Assembly (NCBI GenBank): GCA_934755305.1
Contig: CAKVLD010000101.1
Span: 1 to 7,485, forward strand
Length of the DNA: 7,485 nt
From: an uncultured Clostridium sp.
GTDB lineage: Bacteria; Bacillota; Clostridia; Clostridiales; Clostridiaceae
Direction: 5' to 3'
Shown: in pieces, positions 1 to 6,206 of the stretch
Layout of the letters: each line of letters begins with the position of its first letter
Position numbering within the stretch: the stretch's first letter is position 1
Notes under the pieces: generated by a model
Seen by the model: only the letters and a program-made list of their open reading frames with translations
Databases searched by the model: none
Told to the model about the DNA's origin: nothing
Translations under genes and position numbers: made by a program

Positions 1-45
1 TTTACATCAAAATAATATATATTCTTTTTAGATAAGGAGTACACA

Positions 46-2217
46 ATGAGTAAGACACTGGTTTTAGCAGAAAAACCTTCAGTAGGAAGAGACTTAGCAA
101 AAGTTTTAAAATGCAATCAAAATAAAGGTTCATATATTGAAGGTAATAAATATATAGTTACTTGGGCAATGGGACATTTAGTAGGACTTTTAGATCCTGA
201 AGGTTATGATGATAAGTATAAGCAATGGAAAATGGAGACATTACCAATGCTTCCTAAGTACATGAAACTTACTGTTTTAAAGAAGACAGGTAAACAATAC
301 AATGAAGTCAAGAAACAACTTTTAAGAAAAGATGTCTCAGATATAGTAATCGCAACGGATTCGGGGAGAGAGGGGGAGCTCGTGGCTCGTTGGATACTGG
401 AAAAATCCGGGGTAAAGAAACCACTAAAAAGATTATGGATTTCATCTCAAACTAATAAAGCAATATTAGATGGATTTAAGAATTTAAAAGATGCTAAGGA
501 ATATGATAATCTTTACAAAGCAGCTGTTTGTAGAGCAGAAGCAGATTGGCTGGTAGGGCTAAATGTAACAAGAGCATTAACATGTAAATACAATGCTCAG
601 CTAAGTGCAGGAAGAGTTCAATCACCAACTCTTGCAATGATAGTAAATAGAGAAGAAGAAATTAAAAACTTTAAACCAGTAGATTATTGGACTTTAAATG
701 CTAAAGGAAATGGTTTTACTTTAAATTGGATTAGCAACAAAGGAAATAATTCTACTTTTAAAGAAGAATTGGCAGATTCTATAGTTAATAAGTGTAAAGG
801 ACAAAATGGTGAAGTAACAGAAGTTAAAAAGACTACTAAAAAGAAGTATTCACCAGCTTTATATGATTTAACTGAATTGCAAAGAGATGCAAATAAGATA
901 TGGGGTTACTCAGCAAAGCAAACTTTAAACATAATGCAGAGACTTTATGAAAATCATAAGGTATTGACATATCCAAGAACAGATTCAAGATATGTAACTT
1001 CAGATATTGTTGCTACAATCCCTGAAAGACTTAAGGCAGTTTCTTTTGGAGAATATAGAGCATCTGCAGAACAGCTTTTAAAGTCAGGGGTTAAAGCTAA
1101 CAAAAATTATGTTGATAATTCAAAGGTTTCTGACCACCACGCTATAATTCCAACAGAAGAAAAGGGAAGTTTAGCAAATCTTAGCACTGAAGAAAAGCAT
1201 ATTTATGATCTTGTAGTTAAGAGATTTTTAAGTGTATTAATGCCGGCTTATGAATATGAACAAACAATAGTAACTGTAAATATTGCGGGTGAAATATTTA
1301 CAGCTAAAGGAAACATAACTAAGAGTAAAGGTTGGAAGAGATTATATGATAATCTAAAGGATGAAGAAGATAGTCAAGAACTACCTGAATTAAAGAATGG
1401 AGATAAGATTACAGTAGCTTCAGTTAATAAGGTTAAGAAGCAGACTACACCACCTGCTAGATTTAATGAAGCCACACTTTTATCAGCTATGGAAAATCCT
1501 CAAAAGTATGTGAACTTAGGAAAAGATGCAGCTAAGACTTTAAATGAAACAGGAGGTCTTGGAACAGTTGCAACTAGAGCTGATATTATTGAAAAGTTAT
1601 TTAACTCCTTTGTTATTGAAAAGAGAGGAAAAGAAATTTATCCAACTTCAAAGGGAAAACAACTTATAGACTTGGTTCCAGAAGATTTAAAATCACCGCT
1701 TTTAACAGCTAAGTGGGAAAGTCAGCTTGATAATATTGCAAAAGGAAAAGCAAATGATAAGAAGTTTATTGGTGATATGAGAAGTTATGCTACTAAGCTT
1801 GTTGAAGATGTTAAAGGTGGTACTGCTAAATTCCATCATGATAATGCAACAGGTTCTAAATGTCCTAACTGCGGAAAGTATCTACTTGAAGTTAAGGCTA
1901 AGAACGGAAGAATGTTAGTGTGCCAAGATAGAGAATGTGGTTATAGAGAAAACTTAGCTAGACTTACTAATGCAAGATGTCCTGAATGTCATAAGAAGCT
2001 TGAACTTAGAGGGCAAGGTGAAGGTAAGATTTATGTTTGTATAGGTGAAACTTGTAACTTTAAGGAAAAGGCTTCTGTTTTTGAGAAGAGATTTGATAAG
2101 AAGGGTAAGGTTGATAAGAAGGAAGCTAATAGAATAATGAAGAAGATGCAGAAGGAAGCTGAAGCTATAGAGGCTCAAGACAATCCATTTGCAAAACTTC
2201 TTGGGAAAATTAAATAG
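46..2217 (+). CDS. topB: DNA topoisomerase III (type IA)
   Basis: This is a cytoplasmic type IA topoisomerase that cuts one DNA strand through a 5'-phosphotyrosine, passes another strand and reseals, so it decatenates and relaxes negatively supercoiled DNA. The 723-residue product is of normal length. The Toprim domain starts with AEKPS (residues 8-12, catalytic Glu9) and carries TDSGREGE (104-111); Gly where other families have a second Asp also occurs in Bacillus-type TopB, from memory. SAGRVQSPT follows at 187-195. The nucleophile is Tyr309 in YPRTDS, and SDHHAIIPT lies at 362-370. Two C-terminal Cys4 zinc-ribbon modules are visible (Cys606/609/626/631 and Cys645/648/665/670), followed by a Lys-rich tail. 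The ATG at 46 has AAGGAG at 34-39, so the start is firm. The gene has its own terminator and stands alone. Bases 351-410 are unusually GC-rich (see findings). The call is close to certain. Confidence 0.97.
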   Translation: MSKTLVLAEKPSVGRDLAKVLKCNQNKGSYIEGNKYIVTWAMGHLVGLLDPEGYDDKYKQWKMETLPMLPKYMKLTVLKKTGKQYNEVKKQLLRKDVSDIVIATDSGREGELVARWILEKSGVKKPLKRLWISSQTNKAILDGFKNLKDAKEYDNLYKAAVCRAEADWLVGLNVTRALTCKYNAQLSAGRVQSPTLAMIVNREEEIKNFKPVDYWTLNAKGNGFTLNWISNKGNNSTFKEELADSIVNKCKGQNGEVTEVKKTTKKKYSPALYDLTELQRDANKIWGYSAKQTLNIMQRLYENHKVLTYPRTDSRYVTSDIVATIPERLKAVSFGEYRASAEQLLKSGVKANKNYVDNSKVSDHHAIIPTEEKGSLANLSTEEKHIYDLVVKRFLSVLMPAYEYEQTIVTVNIAGEIFTAKGNITKSKGWKRLYDNLKDEEDSQELPELKNGDKITVASVNKVKKQTTPPARFNEATLLSAMENPQKYVNLGKDAAKTLNETGGLGTVATRADIIEKLFNSFVIEKRGKEIYPTSKGKQLIDLVPEDLKSPLLTAKWESQLDNIAKGKANDKKFIGDMRSYATKLVEDVKGGTAKFHHDNATGSKCPNCGKYLLEVKAKNGRMLVCQDRECGYRENLARLTNARCPECHKKLELRGQGEGKIYVCIGETCNFKEKASVFEKRFDKKGKVDKKEANRIMKKMQKEAEAIEAQDNPFAKLLGKIK

Positions 2218-2230
2218 ATTAAAATTTATG

Positions 2231-2272
2231 AAGGCTATAAAAATCTTGATTGTTGATTTTTATAGCTTTTTT
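2231..2272 (+). terminator. Rho-independent terminator of topB
   Basis: A perfect 12-bp stem pairs GCTATAAAAATC (2234-2245) with GATTTTTATAGC (2255-2266) around a 9-base loop. The stem extends by a G-T wobble and A-T pairs into a run of six T (2267-2272). It starts 14 bases past the topB stop codon. The A-rich 5' side could give weak termination in the reverse direction too. Confidence 0.9.
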
Positions 2273-2299
2273 AATTACATTAAGGATGACAGGTAAAGA

Positions 2300-2353
2300 A
2301 TGTATGAATATAAAGATAAAGAATATTATAGGCAGATGAGCTTATTTGATTAA
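2300..2353 (+). pseudogene. possible transposase N-terminal remnant
   Basis: A 17-codon frame starts at ATG 2300 and ends at TAA 2351-2353. Its C-terminal part reads YYRQMSLFD. It resembles, from memory only, the first residues of DDE transposases of the IS5/IS1182 type, which begin with a short charged stretch and a motif like Q-L-S-x-x-D-F. Nothing recognisable as transposase follows, and no terminal inverted repeats were seen. It could equally be chance coding in a 228-base intergenic stretch. Confidence is low; it is recorded because the gap is otherwise unexplained. Confidence 0.15.
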
Positions 2354-2398
2354 GTTTTTTACAGACTCATTTTTGATTACTTAATTAATGACTAAAGG

Positions 2399-2428
2399 TG
2401 CTACAATATACTTGTAATAAATGCAAGT
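2399..2428 (+). promoter_or_regulatory. putative extended -10 promoter with adjacent dyad
   Basis: TGCTACAAT (2399-2407) is a good extended -10 element (TGn plus TACAAT). No convincing -35 sits at 16-18 bases: TTGATT at 2373-2378 is too far away, with a 24-base spacer. Directly downstream, ACTTGTA (2410-2416) and TGCAAGT (2422-2428) form an imperfect dyad with six of seven pairs, overlapping the expected transcription start. That is a plausible repressor operator. It would give the CAT-like gene an untranslated leader of about 90 bases. This is inferred from sequence alone. Confidence 0.35.
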
Positions 2429-2494
2429 AAAGTGGTAGAAGTTATATATGAGTTTAAATGATAATGTATAGAGCTTCAACTGTTAAAATAATTT

Positions 2495-2500
2495 GAGGTG
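2495..2500 (+). promoter_or_regulatory. ribosome binding site deciding the CAT-like start
   Basis: GAGGTG sits 6 bases before ATG 2507. The GTG at 2498-2500 is in frame and could be taken as a start, but it is part of this Shine-Dalgarno site and has no good site of its own. ATG 2507 is therefore preferred. Confidence 0.75.
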
Positions 2501-2506
2501 AAAATT

Positions 2507-3154
2507 ATGAATTATAAAATAATTGATAAAGAAAAGTATTACCGAAAAGATGTATTTCGTCATTTTTCAGAAGACTGCAAGTGTTCTGTATCTATAACTA
2601 ACAGAATAGATGTTACAGAGCTTTATAAGATCTCTAAAGAAACTGGAACTAAGTTTTATATAAATTTTTTATATATTTTAGCTAAGGTTTTAAATTCAAG
2701 AGATGATTATAAGATGTGTTATCTGTATGAGAATAATGAGTTAATAGTTTATGATAAAATTAATCCTATTCAGTATATTTTTCATGAGGATACAGAAACA
2801 TGCACACCAGTTTATACTGAATATTTTGAGGATTATAAAATGTTTTATGAGAAATGTGCAGATGATATAGATAAGGCAAATAAGACAAGAGAATATGGTC
2901 TTGATAGTTTAAATCATCCTAATTGGTTTGATGCTTCGTATATTTCTTGGCTTTCTTATGATTCTTTAAATATTGAGTTGCCTGATGGGTATCTTCATTT
3001 TATGCCGATAGTTAACTGGGGAAAGTTTAGAGAAGAAGAGGGGCGTTTGATGATGCCTGTTACGGTAAGGCTAAATCATGCAGCAGCTGATGGCTATCTT
3101 GTTTGTAAGGTATTTTTGATGTTGGAGGAAGAGATAAATAAGTTTAAAGCGTAA
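2507..3154 (+). CDS. cat: type A chloramphenicol acetyltransferase-like protein
   Basis: The family is a cytoplasmic trimer that moves acetyl from acetyl-CoA to the 3-hydroxyl of chloramphenicol. The 215-residue product is close to the usual 215-220. From the ATG, the N-terminal YYRKDVF holds the Arg (Arg13) that pairs with the structural Asp, and FHEDTET (92-98) is typical. An ungapped reading back from the active site, done by eye against CAT from memory, gives catalytic His191, structural Asp195 and Ser144 (Ser148 of CAT III) as conserved. The usual HHxxxDG reads NHAAADG, and the position of Thr174 is Asn170. These changes make activity on chloramphenicol uncertain. It may belong to a divergent chromosomal CAT-like branch acting on another small hydroxyl compound. 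It is monocistronic as far as can be seen, with a possible promoter and operator at 2399-2428. The family call is firm; the substrate is not. Confidence 0.85.
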   Translation: MNYKIIDKEKYYRKDVFRHFSEDCKCSVSITNRIDVTELYKISKETGTKFYINFLYILAKVLNSRDDYKMCYLYENNELIVYDKINPIQYIFHEDTETCTPVYTEYFEDYKMFYEKCADDIDKANKTREYGLDSLNHPNWFDASYISWLSYDSLNIELPDGYLHFMPIVNWGKFREEEGRLMMPVTVRLNHAAADGYLVCKVFLMLEEEINKFKA

Positions 3155-3201
3155 TAGTAGATTTATTTAAAGATGTATATGTATAATATATATGGTTAGT
3201 A

Positions 3202-3363
3202 ATGCTTGTTATAGACGAATTGAAAGAAGCTGGTGTATCTCGTGTGCATTGTAATTTAGAAAGTTCTAGAGGAGAAACTATGGAAGGCAGTAGTGGAATT
3301 GTGCTTATCCTATATGTTTTGATGAGAAAAAAATTCAAGGACACAACAGTAATATTACCATAA
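3202..3363 (+). pseudogene. 53-codon orphan frame, probably a gene remnant
   Basis: An open frame runs from ATG 3202 to TAA 3361-3363, encoding 53 residues that include the segment IDELKEAGVSRVHCNLESSR. The first half reads like real protein: an amphipathic helix, then a beta strand of the kind seen in motif A and B regions of GNAT acetyltransferases. This resemblance is weak and by eye. There is no Shine-Dalgarno site before the ATG, and a stop codon (TAA 3184-3186) lies just upstream in frame. After about 3294 a second frame also reads protein-like (around CAYPICFDEKK), as expected after a frameshift or deletion. I interpret it as the debris of an acyltransferase-type gene between two live ones; it could also be a short orphan protein or chance. 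The function is not recognised. Confidence 0.3.
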
Positions 3364-3381
3364 AGAGAAAGGAATGTAATA

Positions 3382-3882
3382 ATGAGCTTAGAAAATAATA
3401 TAAAATTAGTTAAGATAAATGAAAATAAAAAATATATATTAGATAATTTAGTAAGTTTATATCTACATGATTTATCAGAATTTGCAGATGATCTTAAAGT
3501 TAACGAAGAAGGAAAGTTTGTTTATGGAGGATTAGAATACTATTTTAAAATAGAAGAACTAACTCCATTTTTTATATACTATAAAGAAGAAATTGCAGGT
3601 TTTGTTTTATTGAATAGAGGAAAATATGCAGGTGGAGAGGCAGACTATAGTATACATGAACTGTTTGTTCTTAAACCATTTAGAAAAAAAGGAGTTGCAA
3701 CAAAAGCAATTCAAAAAGTGTTAGAAATGTATAAAGGAAGATATAAAATAGAACAATTAGAAGAAAATAAATTAGCAATTAGCTTTTGGAAGAGCTTTTA
3801 TAAAAGCAATAATATAAAATATGAAGAAAAAATGGAAGTTATAGATGATTTAAAATGTTATACACAAGTGTTTAATTGTTAA
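3382..3882 (+). CDS. GNAT-family N-acetyltransferase
   Basis: This is a predicted acetyl-CoA-dependent N-acetyltransferase of the GNAT fold, cytoplasmic, with unknown substrate. The 166-residue product has the GNAT core. A central strand IAGFVLL (71-77) is followed by strand 4 and motif A (HELFVLKPFRKKGVATKAI, 92-110), in which Arg101, Gly104 and Ala106 fit the Q/R-x-x-G-x-G/A pyrophosphate-binding loop. Motif B follows around AISFWKSFY (132-140). The long N-terminal part (about 20-60), rich in acidic residues and containing YLHDLSEF, recalls a group of predicted acetyltransferases with a C-terminal FWKxFY motif; this assignment is from memory. AAAGGA at 3368-3373 lies 8 bases from the ATG. 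The next gene begins 64 bases downstream with no terminator between, so co-transcription is possible. The fold is confident; the target is unknown. Confidence 0.85.
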   Translation: MSLENNIKLVKINENKKYILDNLVSLYLHDLSEFADDLKVNEEGKFVYGGLEYYFKIEELTPFFIYYKEEIAGFVLLNRGKYAGGEADYSIHELFVLKPFRKKGVATKAIQKVLEMYKGRYKIEQLEENKLAISFWKSFYKSNNIKYEEKMEVIDDLKCYTQVFNC

Positions 3883-3946
3883 CGTGAAAATTTAATTGGT
3901 TGTAAGAATGCATTTATCGATAGATTTTTAAGTTAGGAGGCTAAAA

Positions 3947-4604
3947 ATGCAAAAATTAATTAATAATATTTATCCTAAAACAAAATTTAAAATAGCAATA
4001 GCTCAAACAAAGTCACTAGATGGGCACATTGAAGAAAATATAAAAACTGCAATAAATAAAATAGAATATGCCTCAAAGCAAGGTGCAGATATTATAGTTT
4101 TCCCTGAGAAATTCTTAACAGGCTATGTACCTGAAATGATAGAAACAAATATTGGAAAATACACTATAACCAATAATGATGCAAGATTAGAACTCTTATA
4201 TAAAGCATGTAAAGATAATAAAATATCAGCTATTAGATGTAGCATTTCCAGAACATTCTCGTGCTTTAGCAAAGGCAGGATGTCATGTTTATTTAGCTAG
4301 TACTTTATTTTCAAAAGGGACAGGCTTTTTAGAATCTAGAGTGTGGTTTGCAGCTAGAGCGTTAGACAATACTATTTTTTCAGTAATGTGTAATCATGTT
4401 GGAAAAACAGGTAAGTGGGATGCTACAGGTAAAAGTGCAGTATGGAATCCTTATGGTCAACTTATAAAAGAAGCATCACAAGATAATGAAGAGGTTCTTA
4501 TAGTAGAACTTGATCCAAAGCTTTTAAAAGAAGCTAGAGAAGCTGAAAAAATGTTAGAAGATTCATTTGATTTACAAAAAAATTATATGATATCTATAGA
4601 GTAA
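3947..4604 (+). pseudogene. nitrilase-superfamily carbon-nitrogen hydrolase, disrupted by internal deletion
   Basis: Intact members hydrolyse amides or nitriles with a Glu-Lys-Cys triad. The first part (3947 to about 4234) encodes a normal N-terminus: KIAIAQTKSLDG (residues 15-26) and IIVFPEKFLTGY (49-60) with the catalytic Glu54. It starts at ATG 3947 behind a perfect AGGAGG (3935-3940). Near 4228-4236 the homology jumps to another frame: LDVAFPEHSRALAKAG begins at about 4233. It continues through VWFAARALDNT and AVWNPYG to TAA 4602-4604, a normal family C-terminus. The first frame runs on as nonsense to 4300. By comparison with the usual triad spacing (recalled for Nit2-type enzymes), some 60-70 residues between the two parts are missing, including catalytic Lys and the Cys of the C-Y/L-D motif. 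A simple sequencing frameshift cannot explain this. The gene is therefore very probably inactive, although the ribosome site and reading frames are otherwise well kept, which suggests a recent event. Confidence 0.88.
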
Positions 4605-4620
4605 ATTAGAGGTAGATAAT

Positions 4621-4788
4621 ATGAATATAATTATTAAAGCTATACCTAGCTATTTTGATGATGAAGAATGTGAAAAATACTTTGAAGGTTTTGAAGTAAT
4701 ATTTAAAGAAAAAAGAATAACTGAAAAATATATAGAATGCAAAAAGTACAAGCTGTCTTATATAGATTATATATTAAAAAAGTTATAA
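4621..4788 (+). CDS. small hypothetical protein, 55 residues
   Basis: ATG 4621 is preceded by AGAGGT (4608-4613) at 7 bases and begins 16 bases after the stop of the broken hydrolase. The spacing and ribosome site support a real gene. The product is soluble-looking and rich in Lys, Glu, Tyr and Ile, with an acidic patch (FDDEECEKYFEGFE, 12-25) followed by a basic second half ending YIDYILKKL. Two Cys (17, 40) are far apart and form no metal motif. There is no membrane segment or signal peptide. I do not recognise the family. It may be an independent small protein carried in the same transcript as the neighbouring GNAT gene, or the surviving start of a longer protein. Confidence 0.6.
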   Translation: MNIIIKAIPSYFDDEECEKYFEGFEVIFKEKRITEKYIECKKYKLSYIDYILKKL

Positions 4789-4835
4789 ATTAATATATTT
4801 GAAAAATATACCATATAGAAAGAAAGTTGATTTGT

Positions 4836-5285
4836 ATGATAAAGATTGAAAAAAGCAATAGTAGAAATGAAGAATTTATTAAACTTATTGAAGGACTAGA
4901 CACTAACCTAAGAAATAAAAATGGAAGTGGACAAAACTTCTATGATAAATACAATGTACTATCAGATATAGATACAGTATTAATTATGAAAAAGGATAAT
5001 AAAGCTATAGCTTGTGGTTGTTTTAAAGAATATGATGATGTAACTGTAGAAATTAAAAGGATGTATGTAGTTCCAAGCCAAAGAGGCAAGGGGTATTCTA
5101 GGGAAATATTAAAATCTCTTGAAACTTGGGCAGTAGAGCTTGGATATAAAGAAGCAATTCTTGAAACAGGAAGAAATCAATTAGAAGCAATAGGATTATA
5201 TAAAAAATCAGGATATTCTATTATAGAAAACTATGGACAATATTTTGGTGTAAAACATAGTATTTGTTTTAGAAAAAAGCTATAA
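4836..5285 (+). CDS. GNAT-family N-acetyltransferase
   Basis: This is a 149-residue single-domain GNAT enzyme, cytoplasmic, predicted to acetylate an amine on a small molecule or protein terminus using acetyl-CoA. Strand 4 and motif A read VEIKRMYVVPSQRGKGYSRE (71-90). Arg83 and Gly86 fit the pyrophosphate loop, with Ser88 where Gly/Ala is usual. The following helix ILKSLETWAVELGY and strand AILETG (107-112) lead to the motif B helix AIGLYKKSGY (118-127), the common acceptor-side tail of small GNATs. The frame can be opened at TTG 4827, but ATG 4836 is preferred. The purine run AGAAAGAAAG (4817-4826) lies 9 bases before it and is the only, rather weak, ribosome site. The gene lies 47 bases after the 55-residue protein. 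It is not closely similar to the GNAT at 3382-3882, so it is not a recent duplicate. Confidence 0.88.
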   Translation: MIKIEKSNSRNEEFIKLIEGLDTNLRNKNGSGQNFYDKYNVLSDIDTVLIMKKDNKAIACGCFKEYDDVTVEIKRMYVVPSQRGKGYSREILKSLETWAVELGYKEAILETGRNQLEAIGLYKKSGYSIIENYGQYFGVKHSICFRKKL

Positions 5286-5340
5286 TTAAAACAGGCGTTA
5301 ACCAATATATGTAAACAAGAATAGTATAGGGGGAGTTACT

Positions 5341-5508
5341 ATGAGTGAAAAAGGTAGAAAGTATTATAGAGTAATAATTGGAGTAATATGGCTTGTTATT
5401 GGAGGGCTATATATTTTTAAAGGAGAAATTTCAATAGCAATAATAAATCTTATAGTTTCAGTTTTATTTTTTGTATCTGCTTTTTCATTAGGAAAGAAGG
5501 ATAAATAA
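5341..5508 (+). CDS. small two-helix membrane protein, 55 residues, first gene of the ABC operon
   Basis: ATG 5341 has a strong site AGGGGGAG (5328-5335) at 5 bases. The product has a basic N-terminus (SEKGRKYYR), a hydrophobic helix (about 11-26, VIIGVIWLVIGGLYIF), a short turn KGE, a second helix (about 30-50) and a basic end GKKDK. By the positive-inside rule both ends should be cytoplasmic. The stop codon overlaps the start of the ATPase gene by one base (TAATG, 5506-5510), so the two are translationally coupled. That argues for a role with the transporter, for example as an accessory or assembly subunit. Similar small proteins are often seen ahead of ABC export genes in clostridia, but I do not recognise a named family. 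The gene is too short for a usual length cut-off and is easily missed. Confidence 0.75.
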   Translation: MSEKGRKYYRVIIGVIWLVIGGLYIFKGEISIAIINLIVSVLFFVSAFSLGKKDK

Positions 5509-6206
5509 TGCTATCAATAAAAGATTTAGAAAGCTGGTATGAAGAAGATAAAAGTATTATTAAGAAAGTATCTTTTGATTTAAAAGATAATAGTATTATT
5601 GGGTTATTAGGTCTAAATGGTGCAGGGAAAACAACATTAATAAATACATTATCAGGTGTACATCAAAAATATAAGGTAAGTAGTATTAAGAATAATAATA
5701 AAGAGATTATTTTCAATGATTTAGTCTGGAAAAATAGCAGATATACAGTATTTACTGATGAACAAGCTTTTTCTTATTGGTCCTTTAGTGAATATTTACC
5801 TTTTATTGAAGATGTGTACAAAAAGAAAACAGATAAGGAATATGTACAGGAACTAATTAAAGGATTTGGATTTGAAAAGTATGTAGATTATTCTATGAAG
5901 GATTTATCTACAGGAAATAGGAAGAAGGCATTTTTAATTACAGGATTTGCATTAAGGTGCCCTTTATTAATATTGGATGAACCATTAGATGGATTAGATT
6001 ATTTAGCATCAGAATTTCTTTATGAAGAAATTAAAAAATATACAAAGTTTGGTTCTATTCTAATGAGTTCTCATATAGGTGAAAGTATTGAAAAGACATG
6101 TAATGAAGTATTAGTACTACAAAATGGATTTATAAATTTCTATGAATTTAAATCAGGAAGTAATCTTCGTAGTTTACTTAAGGAATGGTTAAATGTTGAT
6201 AAGTAA
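5508..6206 (+). CDS. ABC transporter ATP-binding protein
   Basis: This is the nucleotide-binding subunit of an ABC transporter, acting at the cytoplasmic membrane face. The 232 residues hold one complete domain: Walker A GLNGAGKTT (35-43, Lys41); a likely Q-loop region around FTDEQAF (82-88) with Gln86; signature LSTGN (133-137) instead of LSGGQ; Walker B LLILDEP (153-159) with catalytic Glu158; D-loop DGLD (161-164); and switch His189 in SSHIGE. All catalytic residues are present, so it should hydrolyse ATP. The divergent signature is typical of export-type ATPases paired with ABC-2-like permeases, such as those for peptides, lantibiotics or cell-envelope stress. Start ATG 5508 has AAGGA (5497-5501) at 6 bases and overlaps the preceding stop. 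The gene overlaps the next one by 14 bases. The substrate cannot be told from sequence. Confidence 0.92.
   Translation: MLSIKDLESWYEEDKSIIKKVSFDLKDNSIIGLLGLNGAGKTTLINTLSGVHQKYKVSSIKNNNKEIIFNDLVWKNSRYTVFTDEQAFSYWSFSEYLPFIEDVYKKKTDKEYVQELIKGFGFEKYVDYSMKDLSTGNRKKAFLITGFALRCPLLILDEPLDGLDYLASEFLYEEIKKYTKFGSILMSSHIGESIEKTCNEVLVLQNGFINFYEFKSGSNLRSLLKEWLNVDK

Noticed and set aside
1954..2178. 74-codon minus-strand open frame inside the 3' end of topB
   Set aside because: It is a shadow of the Lys/zinc-ribbon coding region. It has low-complexity Ser/Leu/Phe composition and no ribosome site or family features.
2498..2506. GTG start three codons upstream for the CAT-like gene
   Set aside because: The GTG is part of the GAGGTG ribosome site for ATG 2507.
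2401..2506. Leader peptide attenuator for the CAT-like gene (short frames such as ATG AGT TTA AAT)
   Set aside because: Some cat genes use stalled leader peptides, but no stem sequestering the ribosome site could be drawn here and the frames lack good ribosome sites.
3144..3344. 66-codon minus-strand open frame between the CAT-like and GNAT genes
   Set aside because: The product is Ser/Thr/Ile-rich with no recognisable motif, and the plus strand reads more like protein here.
4341..4604. Separate 87-residue protein starting at GTG 4341
   Set aside because: Homology to the hydrolase C-terminus extends upstream to about 4233 without a start codon. It is the second half of the broken gene.
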